From NCBI GenBank assembly GCA_019925095.2, contig CM034406.1, forward strand, positions 19,434,888 through 19,498,887: DNA of 64,000 bases. Direction: 5' to 3'. Shown in pieces: positions 32,421 through 44,007 of the stretch; the first letter of the stretch is position 1, and each line of letters opens with the position of its first letter. The notes beneath the pieces are model-generated. The model did no database searches and was not told where the DNA came from. It saw only the letters and a program-made list of their open reading frames with translations. Position numbers and translations under genes: made by a program. The DNA comes from Dendrolimus kikuchii. Taxonomy: Eukaryota; Arthropoda; Insecta; Lepidoptera; Lasiocampidae.

Positions 32421-32698
32421 TATAAAAAATGAAACCTTCGACAGGTAGAAATTTAAAAACCATTAATATTCCATATTTGAAATATTACTTAATGGCCAGC
32501 ACGATTCTTTATCATGGAAAGTAAAAACTTTTCGTTGGACATTCAAATATATTCAAATTCAAGTTTTTATTCAAACTAAGTTATGTATTGCTGTTGCTAT
32601 AGACATATTAATAATGTATATATTTGTATATATATAATATTAATATGTGTTATTATTTAATCTCTATTTTTTATTCATTTTAGGTATATGTAGTATGT
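32421..32698. other. No gene recognised
   Basis: AT-rich spacer. Confidence 0.4.
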
Positions 32699-33020
32699 TT
32701 ATCCGTGCAGGAACGGAGAAAGAATACAATTTCCTGCGGCCGGGCGGCCTGTCGTAAGAGGCGACTAAACAACCCAGAGCCAGGTGGTAGGGCATTTGCC
32801 CGACTGGATGGCTACCACCCCTGGTCTAGTGCATGCCGCCATAACAACTTTGAGTTGTGTTCCGGCATTAGTAACCAGGTTCCAGACTTACTTAAGAGAG
32901 CAGCAGCGCATTTGTAGCACCTTTGGTGTTGCAAATGTCCATAGGCGATGGTTACCGCTTTCTGTCCAGTGGGCCGTCTGCCTTTCTGCTGAACTCCTGC
33001 AATAAAAAAAATAAAAAAAA
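32699..33020 (+). mobile_element. SINE-like element family B, full length
   Basis: Complete unit with A-rich end. Confidence 0.94.
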
Positions 33021-33045
33021 TGTATTGTGTGAAATTTATATCCTA

Positions 33046-33433
33046 CTAGCTGACTCGGCAAACTTCGTACCGCCTCAGAATCAATAAATAAAAAACGTTG
33101 ATTTCTGAACGACGGTACGAACATCAAACGCTTAACATTCCAAACCAAAAAAATGAAAAATAAAACTTCTTGATTTCTGATCGACTTTTAAATTTAATTG
33201 ATTTCTAAACGACGGGACGAACATCAAATTTTGTTTGACAAGTAGGAACATTTTCTAAGGGAAAGCGAAGTTGTTTTTATTATATTCCAAGCATTTTCTT
33301 TTCATATTTACTCACCTTTTAAACCTTCCCTGGATTTCCACAAATAATTCAAAACCAAAATTAGCCAAATCAGTCCAGTCGTTCTCGAGTTATAGCGAGA
33401 CTAACGAACAGCAATTGTTTATATATATATATA
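33046..33433 (-). mobile_element. Non-autonomous Helitron (third subfamily)
   Basis: ctag (33046) then ctgactcggcaaacttcgta; two tandem-like segments with ttgatttctgaacgacgg / ttgatttctaaacgacggg. A forward relative is at 62742-63269. Confidence 0.8.
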
Positions 33434-33506
33434 GGTTTGTATATTCATGTAATTTGCACACCACCGTCATAGAATTGCGAATCTGCCGTTCATAAAATCC
33501 ATAGCC

Positions 33507-33866
33507 CCGGTTGTCTGGAAGAGATCGCTCTAAAGCGAGGTCTTTCACCAGGTGGTAGGGCATTTGCCCGACTGGATGGCTACCACCCCTGGTCTAAAGT
33601 ATGTCCCCATAACAACCTTGAGTTGTGTTCCGGCATTAGTGACCAGGTTCCAGTCTCCCTTAAGAGAGCAGCAGCGCATGTGTAGCACCTTTGATGTTGC
33701 AAATGTCCATAGGCGATGGTAACCGCTTTCCATCAAGTGGGCGGTCTGCCTGTATGCTGATCTCCTGCAATAAAAAAAAATAGCGATAAGGCCGCCATTG
33801 CTACTGTAAATTGTTTATTTTATGTACTATCTGGTGAACAATGAAGTGTATTCTATTCTATAGGTT
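33507..33866 (+). mobile_element. LINE 3' UTR (family E) split by a SINE
   Basis: ggttgtctggaagagatcgc (33509) and, after the insertion, tagcgataaggccgccattg (33781) through gtgaacaatgaag. The two halves join into one family E sequence. Confidence 0.75.
33548..33780 (+). mobile_element. SINE-like element family B, 5'-truncated, nested
   Basis: Starts at ccaggtggtagggca inside the unit and ends gcaataaaaaaaaa. Inserted in the hairpin of a family E LINE tail. Confidence 0.92.
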
Positions 33867-33906
33867 CTACTGCATTGTGGTGCTTATCAATCTTTTGCAC
33901 AAAGTA

Positions 33907-34222
33907 GTAGTAGTAGTTGTGTTCGCCACAAAGGCAGGCAAAGGAATCTAGTCCATACAGCCAATTCTGATGTTTAAGTCTTCGTATAATAGTCGCGCAG
34001 TTGTATTGTAGGCTACAACTAACGCCATTCAACGGAGTTCTTGTGAAAACTCAAAAGGCCACATTTGACTATACAGTTCACATTTCTCACAAAACACATA
34101 ATTACTACTCAAAAACTATCAATATCCTACAACTATTGTTCATTTTAGAGTAATTTTACACATTTTTAGAAAATGAAACTGCACAGCACAACGTCTCCTT
34201 TCAGTTCCAGCCAAAAAAAACC
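33907..34222 (-). mobile_element. SINE-like family C, tail type 2, with 10-bp target duplication
   Basis: Flanked by gcacaaagta at 33897-33906 and 34223-34232. Left end tag/gta repeat and attcgcc-type tail, right end head. Confidence 0.92.
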
Positions 34223-34232
34223 GCACAAAGTA

Positions 34233-34860
34233 AATATCTTACAGGGGTGTGAACAATAAGTCAATCACATAAAAATGTTGCCATCAATAGTACTTAAAAT
34301 TCGAAAGATAAAAAAAATTCAGAAAATGCTAAAATAAGCAACATGTTAAGCGCATTTTTTCATGCCAACAGGTTTAAAAACATTCCAAATTTAGCATTAA
34401 AAATACCAAATCGGCAACACTGAGACAAATATGTCAAAGAGAAACAATGCATATTTTTTTTAGATTCCTTGTCTGAATTCCCTACGTCCCATCATGTTTC
34501 CTCCGTAGTAGATTTATTATTGTTAACAAAATGGCCGCCGTGCATGTAATGGAGGGTCGAAAAAATTCTGGTATCATTAGTGAGATATAGAAAATTCTAG
34601 AACATATTCCTTAATGACTATTACATCCATATTAATTACTTAAATTAATAATAATATATCATGTCTATTATACACAATTATTTATTTTTTCTCGTTAACA
34701 ATATACACTGTCCATAGAATAAATGTTATAATTTATTCAGACCAGTAACTCGTTATGTAAATGTTGTTTAGTGAAATTGTTAATGTTGATTATAATAATC
34801 AATTATATTATACATATATATACGACATCTAATGTCGTGTTTATTAATCTAAATATATAT
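34233..34860. other. No gene recognised
   Basis: AT-rich non-repetitive sequence. No ORF above background. Confidence 0.45.
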
Positions 34861-35000
34861 ATGTAGGCACGAACAACAGAGCGCCATTTAGGCCCATTCT
34901 TATACACCTCACTTGCTTCTTTGACATTCATAACTCTTGTCATGCACACTCGTCTGTTCTTAAGGCTCCTGACATCACCCTCCGCTAGTACACGATCAAT
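34861..35000 (-). mobile_element. RTE-clade LINE copy 12, lacking its 3' tail
   Basis: Begins ggcacgaacaacagagcg without the (TACA)n tail. The right end joins an AT stretch and (TA)n. Confidence 0.85.
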
Positions 35001-35014
35001 TATATGTAATATAT

Positions 35015-35015
35015 G

Positions 35016-35084
<69 letters not shown>
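35015..35084. repeat. (TA)n microsatellite
   Basis: About 35 ta units adjoining a Helitron. Confidence 0.97.
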
Positions 35085-35086
<2 letters not shown>

Positions 35087-35091
<5 letters not shown>

Positions 35092-35408
35092 AAGTCGTGT
35101 TAGTTACATTATTTATAACTCAAGAACGGCCGTACCGGTTTGGCTGAGAATTGGTGGGGAGGTAGCTTAGAACTAGGACACGGACATAGGATACTTTTAT
35201 TCCGTTGGAATCGGTAGGTGGCGCTGAGATCGGCTTCTAGAATCCTCCTAATCACCTGGACCGATTTTGGTGATTTTGTTTTTGTTTGTTTGAGTGGGTT
35301 CCCGGATGGTTTAGATTCGCAATTGGAACCGGTAGGTGGCACTGGGATCGGGTCCTAAATTTTTATTTTATTTTTTCACAGCAGGACAACTTCTGCTGGG
35401 GGCGCTAG
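35087..35408 (+). mobile_element. Non-autonomous Helitron with 118-bp unit
   Basis: Ends cagcaggacaacttctgctgggggcgctag before T. Contains more than one reverse unit of the 118-bp repeat (cggtaggtggcgctgagatc twice). Confidence 0.82.
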
Positions 35409-36239
35409 TTTATTATAAATAAATATATACACATCATTATCATTGAACTTCAAGTTTGTTGTCACAAAGATCAAGAAAAGTAATATACTTATTTAATTTT
35501 AGAGCGTACGTCTATGAATATCTTTATAATTTAAGTCATTATGACACACGTATACCTGAAATTTTGATTCAAAATATGATTATTAGACGTTTCTGAATGT
35601 CGAAATTAAAAAAATATCACTGGTGTTTGAAGCCAAAATCATAAACCAACAAGCGATAAATTTTCAAAATGATTTATTCACGTCTAAGATGTATTAATGG
35701 TTTTGCCAGTATTAATCGTCATATTATGCTGATATTAAACATTCTCGTAGAACTCATAGTCAAATTAATATGTAAACGTCAATTTGAAAACGCAATAGAA
35801 ACATCACAATTACACATAGAGTATTTATTTAAATTATAAGTTATCACCTGCTAAATCCAATGCAATACATATCAATCAAACAGAGTTACTTAAAAATTCA
35901 TTAAAAAACAATTATATATTCCTGCCATAGAAAAGTTAATTTAAAAAGCTAGCATATAATAAATCATTAGGCATAAACTTGTTTTTATGTCTACGATTAT
36001 TTAATCTATGACTAAATGCAAATTTTGTGCGAAAGTTACCTTATTTAATGAGAAAGATATGATAAAAAATTAAAATCAAAGTACGAAATTATATATTTAG
36101 GAAAGGTTCCGTATATTAGTTATTTCCAGAAGGCTGCACTGATTTATTTCGGGATAGAAAGTAGTACTAGTACTTTCTAGTACTGGTATATTTATATTTT
36201 GGGATAAAATATATCCTACTTTCAATTCCGTTATCTTTA
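35409..36239. other. No gene recognised
   Basis: AT-rich, apparently unique intronic sequence. Confidence 0.45.
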
Positions 36240-36326
36240 TTATATTTATAAATGCTAGTGGTCGTCCGTGGTAGAAATTCGACCATAATAATTAATTTAA
36301 ATTATAAGTTTGAACATTATTAAGGT

Positions 36327-36874
36327 ATTATGAATGGAGCGTTAGGTAAACTTCTAGGCTCTAAGAACCTCAGCCAGAAGGCCCAGCTCGCCATACACAA
36401 CGCGGTGCTGGTACCTACGCTCACGTATGGAAGCGAGAGTTGGGTATGGAAGAAAGAGCATGAAAGTAGAGTAAACGCGGTCGTGATGCGAGCACTGCGC
36501 AAAATCTGCGGAGTGACGCTCGCGGACCGCGTTCGTAACACCGAAGTAAGAAAGAGAGTTCGTCTGAAAGAGAGTGTCGGGGTGAAGGTAAGGAAAGGAA
36601 TGCTCCGGTGGTTCGGGCATGTAGAAAGAATGCACGATGAAAGAATGACTAAACAGATATACAATGCAAAAGTGGATGGATGCAGAAGTCGTGGAAGGCC
36701 ACGACACACCTTCCATGATCAAATTGATCGTGTACTAGCAGAAGGTGATGTCAGGAGCCTAAGAAGTTATGACTGTCAAAGAAGCAAGTGAGGTGTGTAA
36801 GAATAAGCCTAAATGGCGCTCTGTTGTTCGTGCCTACCCCAAAAGGCAACTGGCGTGAAGTTATGTATGTATGT
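36327..36874 (+). mobile_element. RTE-clade LINE copy 13 with 11-bp target duplication
   Basis: Flanked by attattaaggt at 36316-36326 and 36875-36885. Open frame of about 150 codons from NGALGKLLGSKNLS through RPRHTFHDQIDRVLAEGDVR, then a small deletion breaks the frame. (ATGT)n tail. Confidence 0.95.
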
Positions 36875-37043
36875 ATTATTAAGGTTCTGTTGTCGAAGAC
36901 TACATCTATAATCACAGATTTCGCCAAAGCTACACTGTTAATTTGACTTTAATAATAAACAAAAGATTATAATATATGCGTGTGTGTGTCAATTACATGG
37001 TAGTGTGTGTAATGTTTTTTTTTTATAGATTTAATGTATTTTT

Positions 37044-37298
37044 ATGCATAATACAATTTTAAAAACTCTGGAGGAAAGAAGGGGGAAGATGTTTGGCCAT
37101 TTGTTACGACACGACACCTTCTTATGCACGTTAATCGAAGGCAAAGTGGAAGCAACGAGAGGGAAGGGAAGGCCAAGGCGAGCATTCATGGATCAAATAA
37201 AAGAAAAAGTGGGTGTCGTGTCTTACATAGAAGTAAAACAACTTGCCCATAATAGAGAAGATTGGAGGATGCTCCACCGACAAGAGCATAGCTCTTAA
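37044..37298 (+). pseudogene. LINE RT C-terminal fragment, different family
   Basis: Encodes LEERRGKMFGHLLRHD, LIEGKVEATRGKGRPRRAFMD and LAHNREDWRMLHRQEHSS-stop: the FGHxxRHD, GRGRPRR and REEWR blocks of RTE/CR1-like LINE C-termini, clearly distinct from the abundant RTE family here. Confidence 0.8.
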
Positions 37299-37591
37299 AT
37301 TATAGATAGATAGAAAAAAAATTATTAACATTCTACACTCCGTATCTAAATAACCTATAAGTGTGCAAAATTTCATACTCCTCCGTCCGCGCAATTTTCA
37401 TAAAAAGGGGTACAAAATTATTGCCGTGTCTGTGCTTCACGTATTAATATACAGATGTAATGGTGGAGGTGTTAAAAATTGAAACAACCACTTACAATAT
37501 TTTACACTTTATGTTATACGAGGTAACAATACCTAAATGGTACGATGTAATGTTTAGCGTTACAACAATGCACTAAAAATGCTCTTAATTA

Positions 37592-37909
37592 GTAGTAGTA
37601 GTAGTTGTATTCGCCACAAAGGCAGGCAAAGGAATCTAGTCCATACAGCCAATTCTGATGTTTAAGTCTTCGTATAATAGTCGCGCAGTTGTATTGTAGG
37701 CTATAACTAACGCCATTCAACGGAGTTCTTGTGAAAACTCAAAAGGCCACATTTGACTATACAGTTCACATTTCTCACAAAACACATAATTACTACTCAA
37801 AAACTATCAATGTCCTACAACTATTGTTCATTTTAGAGTTATTTTACACATTTTTAGAAAATAAAACTGCACAGCACAACGTCTCCTTGCAGTTCCCGCC
37901 AAAAACTCC
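37592..37909 (-). mobile_element. SINE-like family C, tail type 2, with 11-bp target duplication
   Basis: Flanked by gctcttaatta at 37581-37591 and 37910-37920. Left gtagtagtag repeat is the element's 3' tail. Confidence 0.94.
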
Positions 37910-37920
37910 GCTCTTAATTA

Positions 37921-38446
37921 GCTCGCCGTATTATGGCGGCCATTACGTGCGGGATTGTGGTCCTGTGCGTGTCGCGGTCAAGGGTGAGTCGTTTTTAAGG
38001 GCAATCGCGCCCACAAACAATTAATCTATAGAAGGATGGATGATGTACCATAAATAATAGAATAGAATTTTAATAATATTTTTCTTTCCTTTTATTGCGT
38101 CTGTCTTACTGAGTATGCGCTATTTGCTACAACTCCATTAATTCTTTGAAAAGTGATTGTGTAACACATTCCTGCATAAAATTTATTTAAAAAAAAATTT
38201 GAGTTAATTAATTTTTAGCTAAACGTGTTGCTGGGGAATTTCTTGCTGCTTCTTCTCCTTAACAGCAAGAACACTAAATAAAAAAGGATTTTTTTTACTT
38301 GTATGTATTGACCTTCAAAAAGTATTATCCAGTGGAACTTATTGTGAATAAAAACTTTTGAACTTGAATATAAAAAAGAGAAAAAAACCAGGGGCTAATT
38401 ATAGTATTCAGATACATTACTATTTATTGTAACGAAAAAGTAGTGT
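37921..38446. other. No gene recognised; LINE 3' UTR-like words
   Basis: Near 38235-38370 ttcttgctgcttcttctcc and ggaacttattgtgaataaa resemble LINE 3' UTRs. No coding part. Confidence 0.4.
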
Positions 38447-38944
38447 TGTTACGAGTGTGGGACTCGAAATTAAAATGCCGTTGGAATTACTATAGAATTT
38501 ATTAGAACTATACAAATACGTATAACATAGGGACAAATATAGATAGACTACTATTACAACTGCACGATTGAATAACACGCGCAAAGTCCGTCATTATATC
38601 GCTTGTCGAGTGTACGTCTTACTCGTATCGTAATCCTCGCTCGACTGCCTCTCCGCTCCGTTCGGGCATTGTTTTATAGTAAACTATACAATACACAATG
38701 GAAGCTCGTGGGCTGGGTTCTTTCAAGAAAATGAAATTTGCACACCTGCGAACGGCCAACAAAGTCGAAAACAATAACAATAAGAATTAATTCGACACTA
38801 ATGACGGCCATAAAACAAGTAGAAAAATAAAATAGCATGTTTTTCTTAATTACAAATTCTAAACACAAAGTAAACAAAAGAATTCCTAAATCCGGGAAGG
38901 CAATAAACTGCGCTTTTACGACCGGCATTTGTCGTTATGTAACA
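38447..38944 (-). mobile_element. Solo LTR (family L)
   Basis: TGTTACGAG at the left and ATGTAACA at the right. Interior in reverse shows attattgaattt-type polyA region (ctatagaatttattagaac), gcgcaaagtccgtca and aacacaaagtaaacaaaag shared with the other copies. Confidence 0.82.
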
Positions 38945-38996
38945 ATATAAAAGAAAAAGAAAAATATAATTTCTATTTTATAAAGATTAGATGTTT

Positions 38997-39320
38997 TTAT
39001 CTTGTTTTCATAGATTTTAAAGAGGCAAAATGGTTCATGTCAATGGTTTGGAAGTGATTTTCTCTCTTTTCTTTCACGATATCCCAATTAATTGGGGTCG
39101 GCACAATATGTATTTTCCACACTCTTCTATTCTGACATACATCTTCTGTCACACCACAAGTCATCATATCATCCTTCACACAATTCTTCAATCTCGTAGT
39201 TTAACATTTTTTTTTGTCACGTGACTTCCATCCCTCCTCTTTACATGCCCATACCACCTTAATCTTCGTCCTCTCAATTTTTCAGTCTCGGGTGCAACTT
39301 TCAAAGATCCCCTCATGTAC
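38997..39320 (-). pseudogene. LINE RT C-terminal fragment (third family)
   Basis: Reverse strand reads MRGSLKVAPETEKLRGRRLR then WYGHVKR, and in a shifted frame NCVKDDMMTCGVTEDVCQN and RRVWKIHIVPTPIN. These are the RLRWYGHV and CVKxDMxxxGV blocks of LINE C-termini. At least one frameshift. Confidence 0.75.
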
Positions 39321-39745
39321 TAATTTCTCAGCTTTTGTGATTTTATTTAAAGATTTCTAACATGACAACTATAGTAAGATTGCAAAACATAAAGGTCACG
39401 TGTCATATTGTGGAGATTTACGATAATTCTTATGGTAAATTATTGATCAATAATTATCAATGATTTTTTTTATTTCTACCCTATTTTCGGCCTTTTGCTG
39501 CAAGAAATGACTTAAAATTAAAAAAAAAAATTACGCGACTATTTAAGATTTTTTGTTTAACTAAATTTATTTGTTACATTAATACATTTATTACATGAAT
39601 TTATTTATTAAATGAATTTATTTATTTTTATAAACTCGACTTTGAAAATGGAACCCTTTCATGTATTAAAGGTAATTCAGACGAGTTAAACCAGATCGAA
39701 AGTTGTTTACTAATTTGCAAAGCTTGTAGTCAATTAAACCTACAT
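39321..39745. other. No gene recognised
   Basis: AT-rich; a tttatttatt-rich segment near 39560-39630. Confidence 0.4.
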
Positions 39746-39760
39746 AATTATGACCCCTAA

Positions 39761-39825
39761 GCGGACCCCGGGGTTCGAAGGAGACGCCCCGAACGCAACC
39801 GGGATTTAACGCTAGGATAGTGATG
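39761..39825 (+). mobile_element. 65-bp GC-rich insertion with 15-bp target duplication
   Basis: aattatgacccctaa occurs exactly at 39746-39760 and 39826-39840, enclosing 65 bp of GC-rich DNA (gcggaccccggggttcg...) that ends tagtgatga. Best explained as the extreme 3' end of a severely 5'-truncated LINE. Confidence 0.8.
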
Positions 39826-39840
39826 AATTATGACCCCTAA

Positions 39841-40376
39841 AATAAAGCTTTGTGAGCACTGTCAGGCTTAATGGCATTTTTTTAAAAATATCACTTAATT
39901 TTTTTATGCTGCGGCCACACCTGCGTTTAGACTGTGGCCGAATACGTCTGATTTAAAGCGTTAAAAAATAATGCCGTTAACGCATAGCATGAACGTATAT
40001 AAATATGTTATCTGGCAATACTTAACGTCATTAACAATGTTGCATCTTAAATAAAGCATTAAATCCAACGCCATATATATTCTTGAAACGGCCAATATCT
40101 ATAAAACTAACGCAGATGAAGCATCTTTACAATTTTGTTTTTGAAACACGTACTTGTATATATTGAAGGATTTTGTGGTTGAGTGGATTAAGCTATTGCC
40201 CGTTTAGCCATGACGACGTGTCTGTTAGTGAATGACGCCATCTTTTTGGCTATATACCACTGATTTATACAAAAATTGGTATTTTTATATTCAACGCCAT
40301 CTATTAGGGAGTAATTTGATTCTCTAAAAACTGTTTAATTTTATGTAAGACTTATTAAAATTAATATACACAATTA
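39841..40376. other. No gene recognised
   Basis: No ORF or known repeat. Confidence 0.4.
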
Positions 40377-40389
40377 AAAAATATTACAC

Positions 40390-40538
40390 GCAGGAGGAGC
40401 CTTAAGAACAGACGAGCGTGCATGACAAGTTATGAATGTCAAAGAAGCAAGTGAGGTGTGTAAGAATAAGCCTAAATGGCGCTCTGTTGTTCGTGCCTAC
40501 CCCGCAAGGGAACTGGCGTGAAGTTATGTATGTATGTG
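40390..40538 (+). mobile_element. RTE-clade LINE copy 14 with 13-bp target duplication
   Basis: Flanked by aaaaatattacac at 40377-40389 and 40539-40551. Only about 150 bp of the 3' end. Confidence 0.94.
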
Positions 40539-40796
40539 AAAAATATTACACCTACAAAATACAATACTAACGAAACGCAATAAAATATAAACCAATAAGA
40601 CGAAAATGTGCCATTGTCAACGTGTCCTTATTTATATCAAGTGTAGTTTTCTACGTGATCGGATTGCTTTATATCGACATTGGAGTCAAGGCGTAAGGAT
40701 GACCGTAAACCGATTTCGAAAGCGCGCCATCTGTTGTTGAGTAGCTATTAACTTAAAGCAATTTAGCTCGGAATAGCGTAATGACGACTCCTTGAA

Positions 40797-41026
40797 TCCC
40801 GTTCGGAACACATGCACCGCTTAGGTAGTTATCTGATCTAATGTGGATATTGTTACAATTATCACGTGCTATTAATGGTGAAGGAAAACATCGTGATGAA
40901 ATCTTCACATCGAGATAACCGATATTTCAAAGCCGTCAAGCCACCTTGGATAATCGTGGCAGGTTCTATCTGTTCCCCTATAGTGAAGAGTTCGAACCTA
41001 GCAGTGGGGCATTTATGGGCTTTTAT
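40797..41026 (+). mobile_element. LINE 3' end (family J)
   Basis: Shares gaaaacatcgtgatg, cttcacatcgagataac and cagtggggcatttatggg with 62141-62357. The gaaaacatcgtga...cagtggg...tgggct signature is a widespread lepidopteran LINE 3' end. Confidence 0.65.
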
Positions 41027-41054
41027 TATATTTTATATATATACTATATATACT

Positions 41055-41616
41055 CTAGCTGTCCCAGCAGACGTTGTCCTGCTTTGAAAAAATTTAGAAT
41101 CTGATTATTTAATTATATATAGCCTATGTTATTCAAGGATAATGTAGCATTCTGATGGTGTTACCGCTTCGGGGGGCCTTTAACTATCAAGGGAGCAAAG
41201 GATTCATCACCCCCGCTGATGAAGTGGATGTTCAGGCACTTTTTGCGCTGGATCGGACTGGGCGTAACTACGTTCTAAGTTTCAGCCTTTCCTACATAAA
41301 AAGCGCGGGGCACATGGGAGGAGGGTGGTTTTAGTGGGTAGTGGTTGTTGCCCGTGCAACTTCTCTGAGTCTCCACACAAGCTGGTTTGATTAGTGTTCG
41401 GATTGCCCCTTGTCAAAGGGGAAAGCCCTCATGATCAACTATGCTCTAATCCCTTGCAAAGGACCCAGTATTGTGTGTAAATAGCATTTCTCCCGACTTA
41501 AAAAAAAGCATTCTGATGGTGTGAGAATTTTTGAAATCGATCCAGTAGTTATTGAGTTTATTCATTACAAACATACAATCATACAAATATTCCATCTTTA
41601 TAATATTAGTAAAGAT
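41055..41616 (-). mobile_element. Helitron split by a LINE tail
   Basis: ctag (41055) with gctgtcccagcagacgttgt at the 3' end, and taatattagtaaaga at the 5' end. The internal sequence is interrupted by 41162-41506. Confidence 0.75.
41162..41506 (+). mobile_element. 5'-truncated LINE 3' end with 16-bp target duplication
   Basis: agcattctgatggtgt is present at 41146-41161 and 41507-41522. Insert is GC-rich, non-coding and ends in a short A run. It shares the phrase ggttttagtgggta with the R1-like 3' UTR, suggesting a related but different R1-clade family. Confidence 0.85.
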
Positions 41617-41848
41617 TTTGCTAGACTCTGTCGCACAAAAGAACAATAATATAATGTAACATTTACATCAAAATACTTGACAAAAACAACATAAAAACAT
41701 CCAGCTATATAAAAAAAAAACATATGACCAACTTACCAACGAAAAGTTGTTCCGTTTGCGCCCAATTTTCGATCTTTTGCGGGAATCGGAGCCTTAAATA
41801 TTCTTTTAATTCATACTTGACTATAAGAAGCTCTTTTTTATATAAGTA

Positions 41849-42035
41849 CTAGCTGTGTCTGCGACTTCTTCCGTATGGATTTTTTTTTGCGCTACCCTAA
41901 AAGAAAGTAAAAAACTAGCCTAAGTTGCTCTTTATAACATCAACTTCTTATTTTGTCTGCCAGTTAAAATCCCGTCGAGACCAGTCCAGCCGTTTCCAAA
42001 ATTAGCTCGGATAAAGAGACAAATAAAAATAATAA
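41849..42035 (-). mobile_element. Helitron-like element (another subfamily)
   Basis: ctagctgtgtctgcgac at the 3' end; gaccagtccagccgttt internally; 5' end near aataatatataa. Confidence 0.6.
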
Positions 42036-42345
42036 TATATAAATATACTTTCATATGCATTTGGTAAAGAGCTGTCATTATGACATTACAAACAGACACT
42101 TCAATTTTGTTTATCTGTAAAAATTAAAGATGTTTTACGCAAATGAATGAATTTTTCAAATTTGCAACACTAATGTAAACGAAGCCGAAGTATCAGAGAG
42201 AGAAAAATAGACTCGTAATAATGACATGACATACTAAAAATTCTCAGTGGAACATATATAAGAATATCGAGCCTTAACCGGTATTGTATTGCAAGCGACA
42301 TTTGTACCTAAGTATATTTTATATTGCAAAATGTATTTCATAATA
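42036..42345. other. No gene recognised
   Basis: AT-rich spacer. Confidence 0.4.
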
Positions 42346-42645
42346 TTATTTGCTTCTAAAACTGTCAATTTTTGGTTTAATAGTGTCTTGTCTAACTAGA
42401 GTTGCGTAGGACATCATTTTAAAATCAGTTTGTAAGAGTAACATGACATTTTGTACTGATCCAGTACAATGTACCACTTCAAACGAGGCGAGGAGATTTG
42501 TATGGTTTGTGTCGCGGCAGTACATTTGAAGCGATGAGGGCGGTGAGGCGGTGAGCGTCATTCCCTCGTTTGTACCATACAAAACTTCTAGTTCGGAAAT
42601 GTTCGTTAAGAATCGAATGTGATCGGCCTCGGTCACCTCATATTA
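42346..42645 (-). other. Unassigned open frame with coding-like composition
   Basis: Reverse frame without ATG start (opens after TAA) reads EVTEADHIRFLTNISELEVL, then ASPPSSLQMYCRDTNHTNLL and ends IDSFRSK-stop. Codon choice looks balanced rather than AT-driven. Family not recognised; could be a fragment of a transposon or host exon, or chance. Confidence 0.25.
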
Positions 42646-43257
42646 ATTACTAGCAGTTATACATGTCATGTTATCCCTCTTTGTCATGTGAATATCTGTA
42701 GAGGCGTTATTGTACTGTTGTCCTTGTTCCGTCCTTCCTCTTACATTTGAGGCGTTAGTAATAGTGAGTCAAAAATTTTGAAACTAAAGCCGCTGATAGG
42801 TCATGCGAGCCGCCGACTACTACGGCGGCTCCAAAACCCCAATTACCGAAGGATAGTCATCCTTTGAGCGAACACCAGGGTAAAGAGCTAGATCCTCCCA
42901 CCGCTTTACCACCCTCAACCTCATAGGGATTTTCAAATTTTGAGCAGTATCAGTACAAATGTGTTTTGTACAAGACAAATGTACTGGCTCACACGTCTAC
43001 TGCTCATCACTAAATCTAACCAAAACTGAAAGACTTAAAACTAAATTATACTTCATAATATCTTTTACAACAAAACATATAAGTAGGTCCAAATTTTGGT
43101 TACGATAAAATGGCAGTCAAGGCTCGTATATCCACAAATTCCTAACATGTTATAAAATGCGAGTTGCTGTCTAAAGGAATGTATCATTGGAATAATATTC
43201 AATAGTATAGTAGATAAATATTTAAGCAAACTACACTTTTAAATTTAGTGAATATAT
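42646..43257. other. No gene recognised; GC-rich inset
   Basis: 42782-42930 is GC-rich (gagccgccgactactacgg, ctcccaccgctttaccacc) in AT-rich surroundings, bounded by imperfect caaaattttga-like words, so it may be another truncated LINE tail. Confidence 0.4.
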
Positions 43258-43685
43258 TGTTACGACCTGAACGCCGACAAAAAACAAATTCACACCTGCA
43301 TACCTGTAGACACTTTATTACCTTTCGGCATATGGACTTCTTTTGTTTACTTTGTGTTTAAAATTTGTGATTAGAAAACAGCCCACTGTGTATTTTAATA
43401 TTTTATGGCAATCATTAACCAGGTGTGATTCTAGGAAATTCGGTCCACGCGTTCGGGCAGACATTGCATCCGTGCAGTATAAAGCAATGCTACAATGGAG
43501 AGATGAGACAGTCAAGCGATAACCACAAACGAAGCAAGACGTGTGGACTTTGCGCGTGTTATTAAACTGTGCATTGTTGTGTTCGGTTATATTTGTACAT
43601 GTGTTTGTATACATGTTTGTATAGTTCTAATAAACTCTATAATAATTCCAAGGGCATTTTAATTCGGGTCTTGCAATTCGTAACA
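43258..43685 (+). mobile_element. Solo LTR (family L)
   Basis: 428 bp, TGTTACGACC...ATTCGTAACA, TG...CA ends inside the 8-bp inverted TGTTACGA/TCGTAACA type termini. Has gtataaagc (TATA-like) and ttctaataaactctata (polyA region). No internal coding sequence or second LTR nearby in the same orientation. Confidence 0.85.
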
Positions 43686-44007
43686 TTATATTGGGTATTG
43701 TTTTGACTGTCAGTCAGGTAGAAGTAAGTCACGTGAAAAGCTTTTATTAACATACGAACTTTGTATTTCGAGCGCTTGACCGTGTTATTTGTACTAGTAA
43801 TATTGAACATTAGTTTTATCGGTTGCTGTTCAAATATTTTATTGAATACGTACGTGTTTGAAAATTTTGTTTCAATTAGTTTAACGACTGTACTTTTTTA
43901 TTCTAATGTGTAATATTGAACATCTGTACATGTTTGGTTGTGATACATTTCACAATCTTGAAGGCTATAGAACATAATATAAAAGATATGAAGCCAATTC
44001 TATATAC
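43686..44007. other. No gene recognised
   Basis: AT-rich spacer between two LTRs of opposite orientation; no retrotransposon coding sequence. Confidence 0.5.

Larger units (their letters stand above)
36240..37455 (+). repeat. Repeat family F, interrupted by RTE and another LINE fragment
   Basis: Segments 36248-36326, 36875-37040 and 37340-37455 match the copy at 21680-22195. The interruptions are an RTE copy and the LINE piece at 37044-37298. Confidence 0.7.

Noticed and set aside
36320..36722. Reverse frames over RTE copies (MCRGLPRLLHPSTFALY type)
   Set aside because: They are antisense shadows of the RT C-terminus and recur at each copy.
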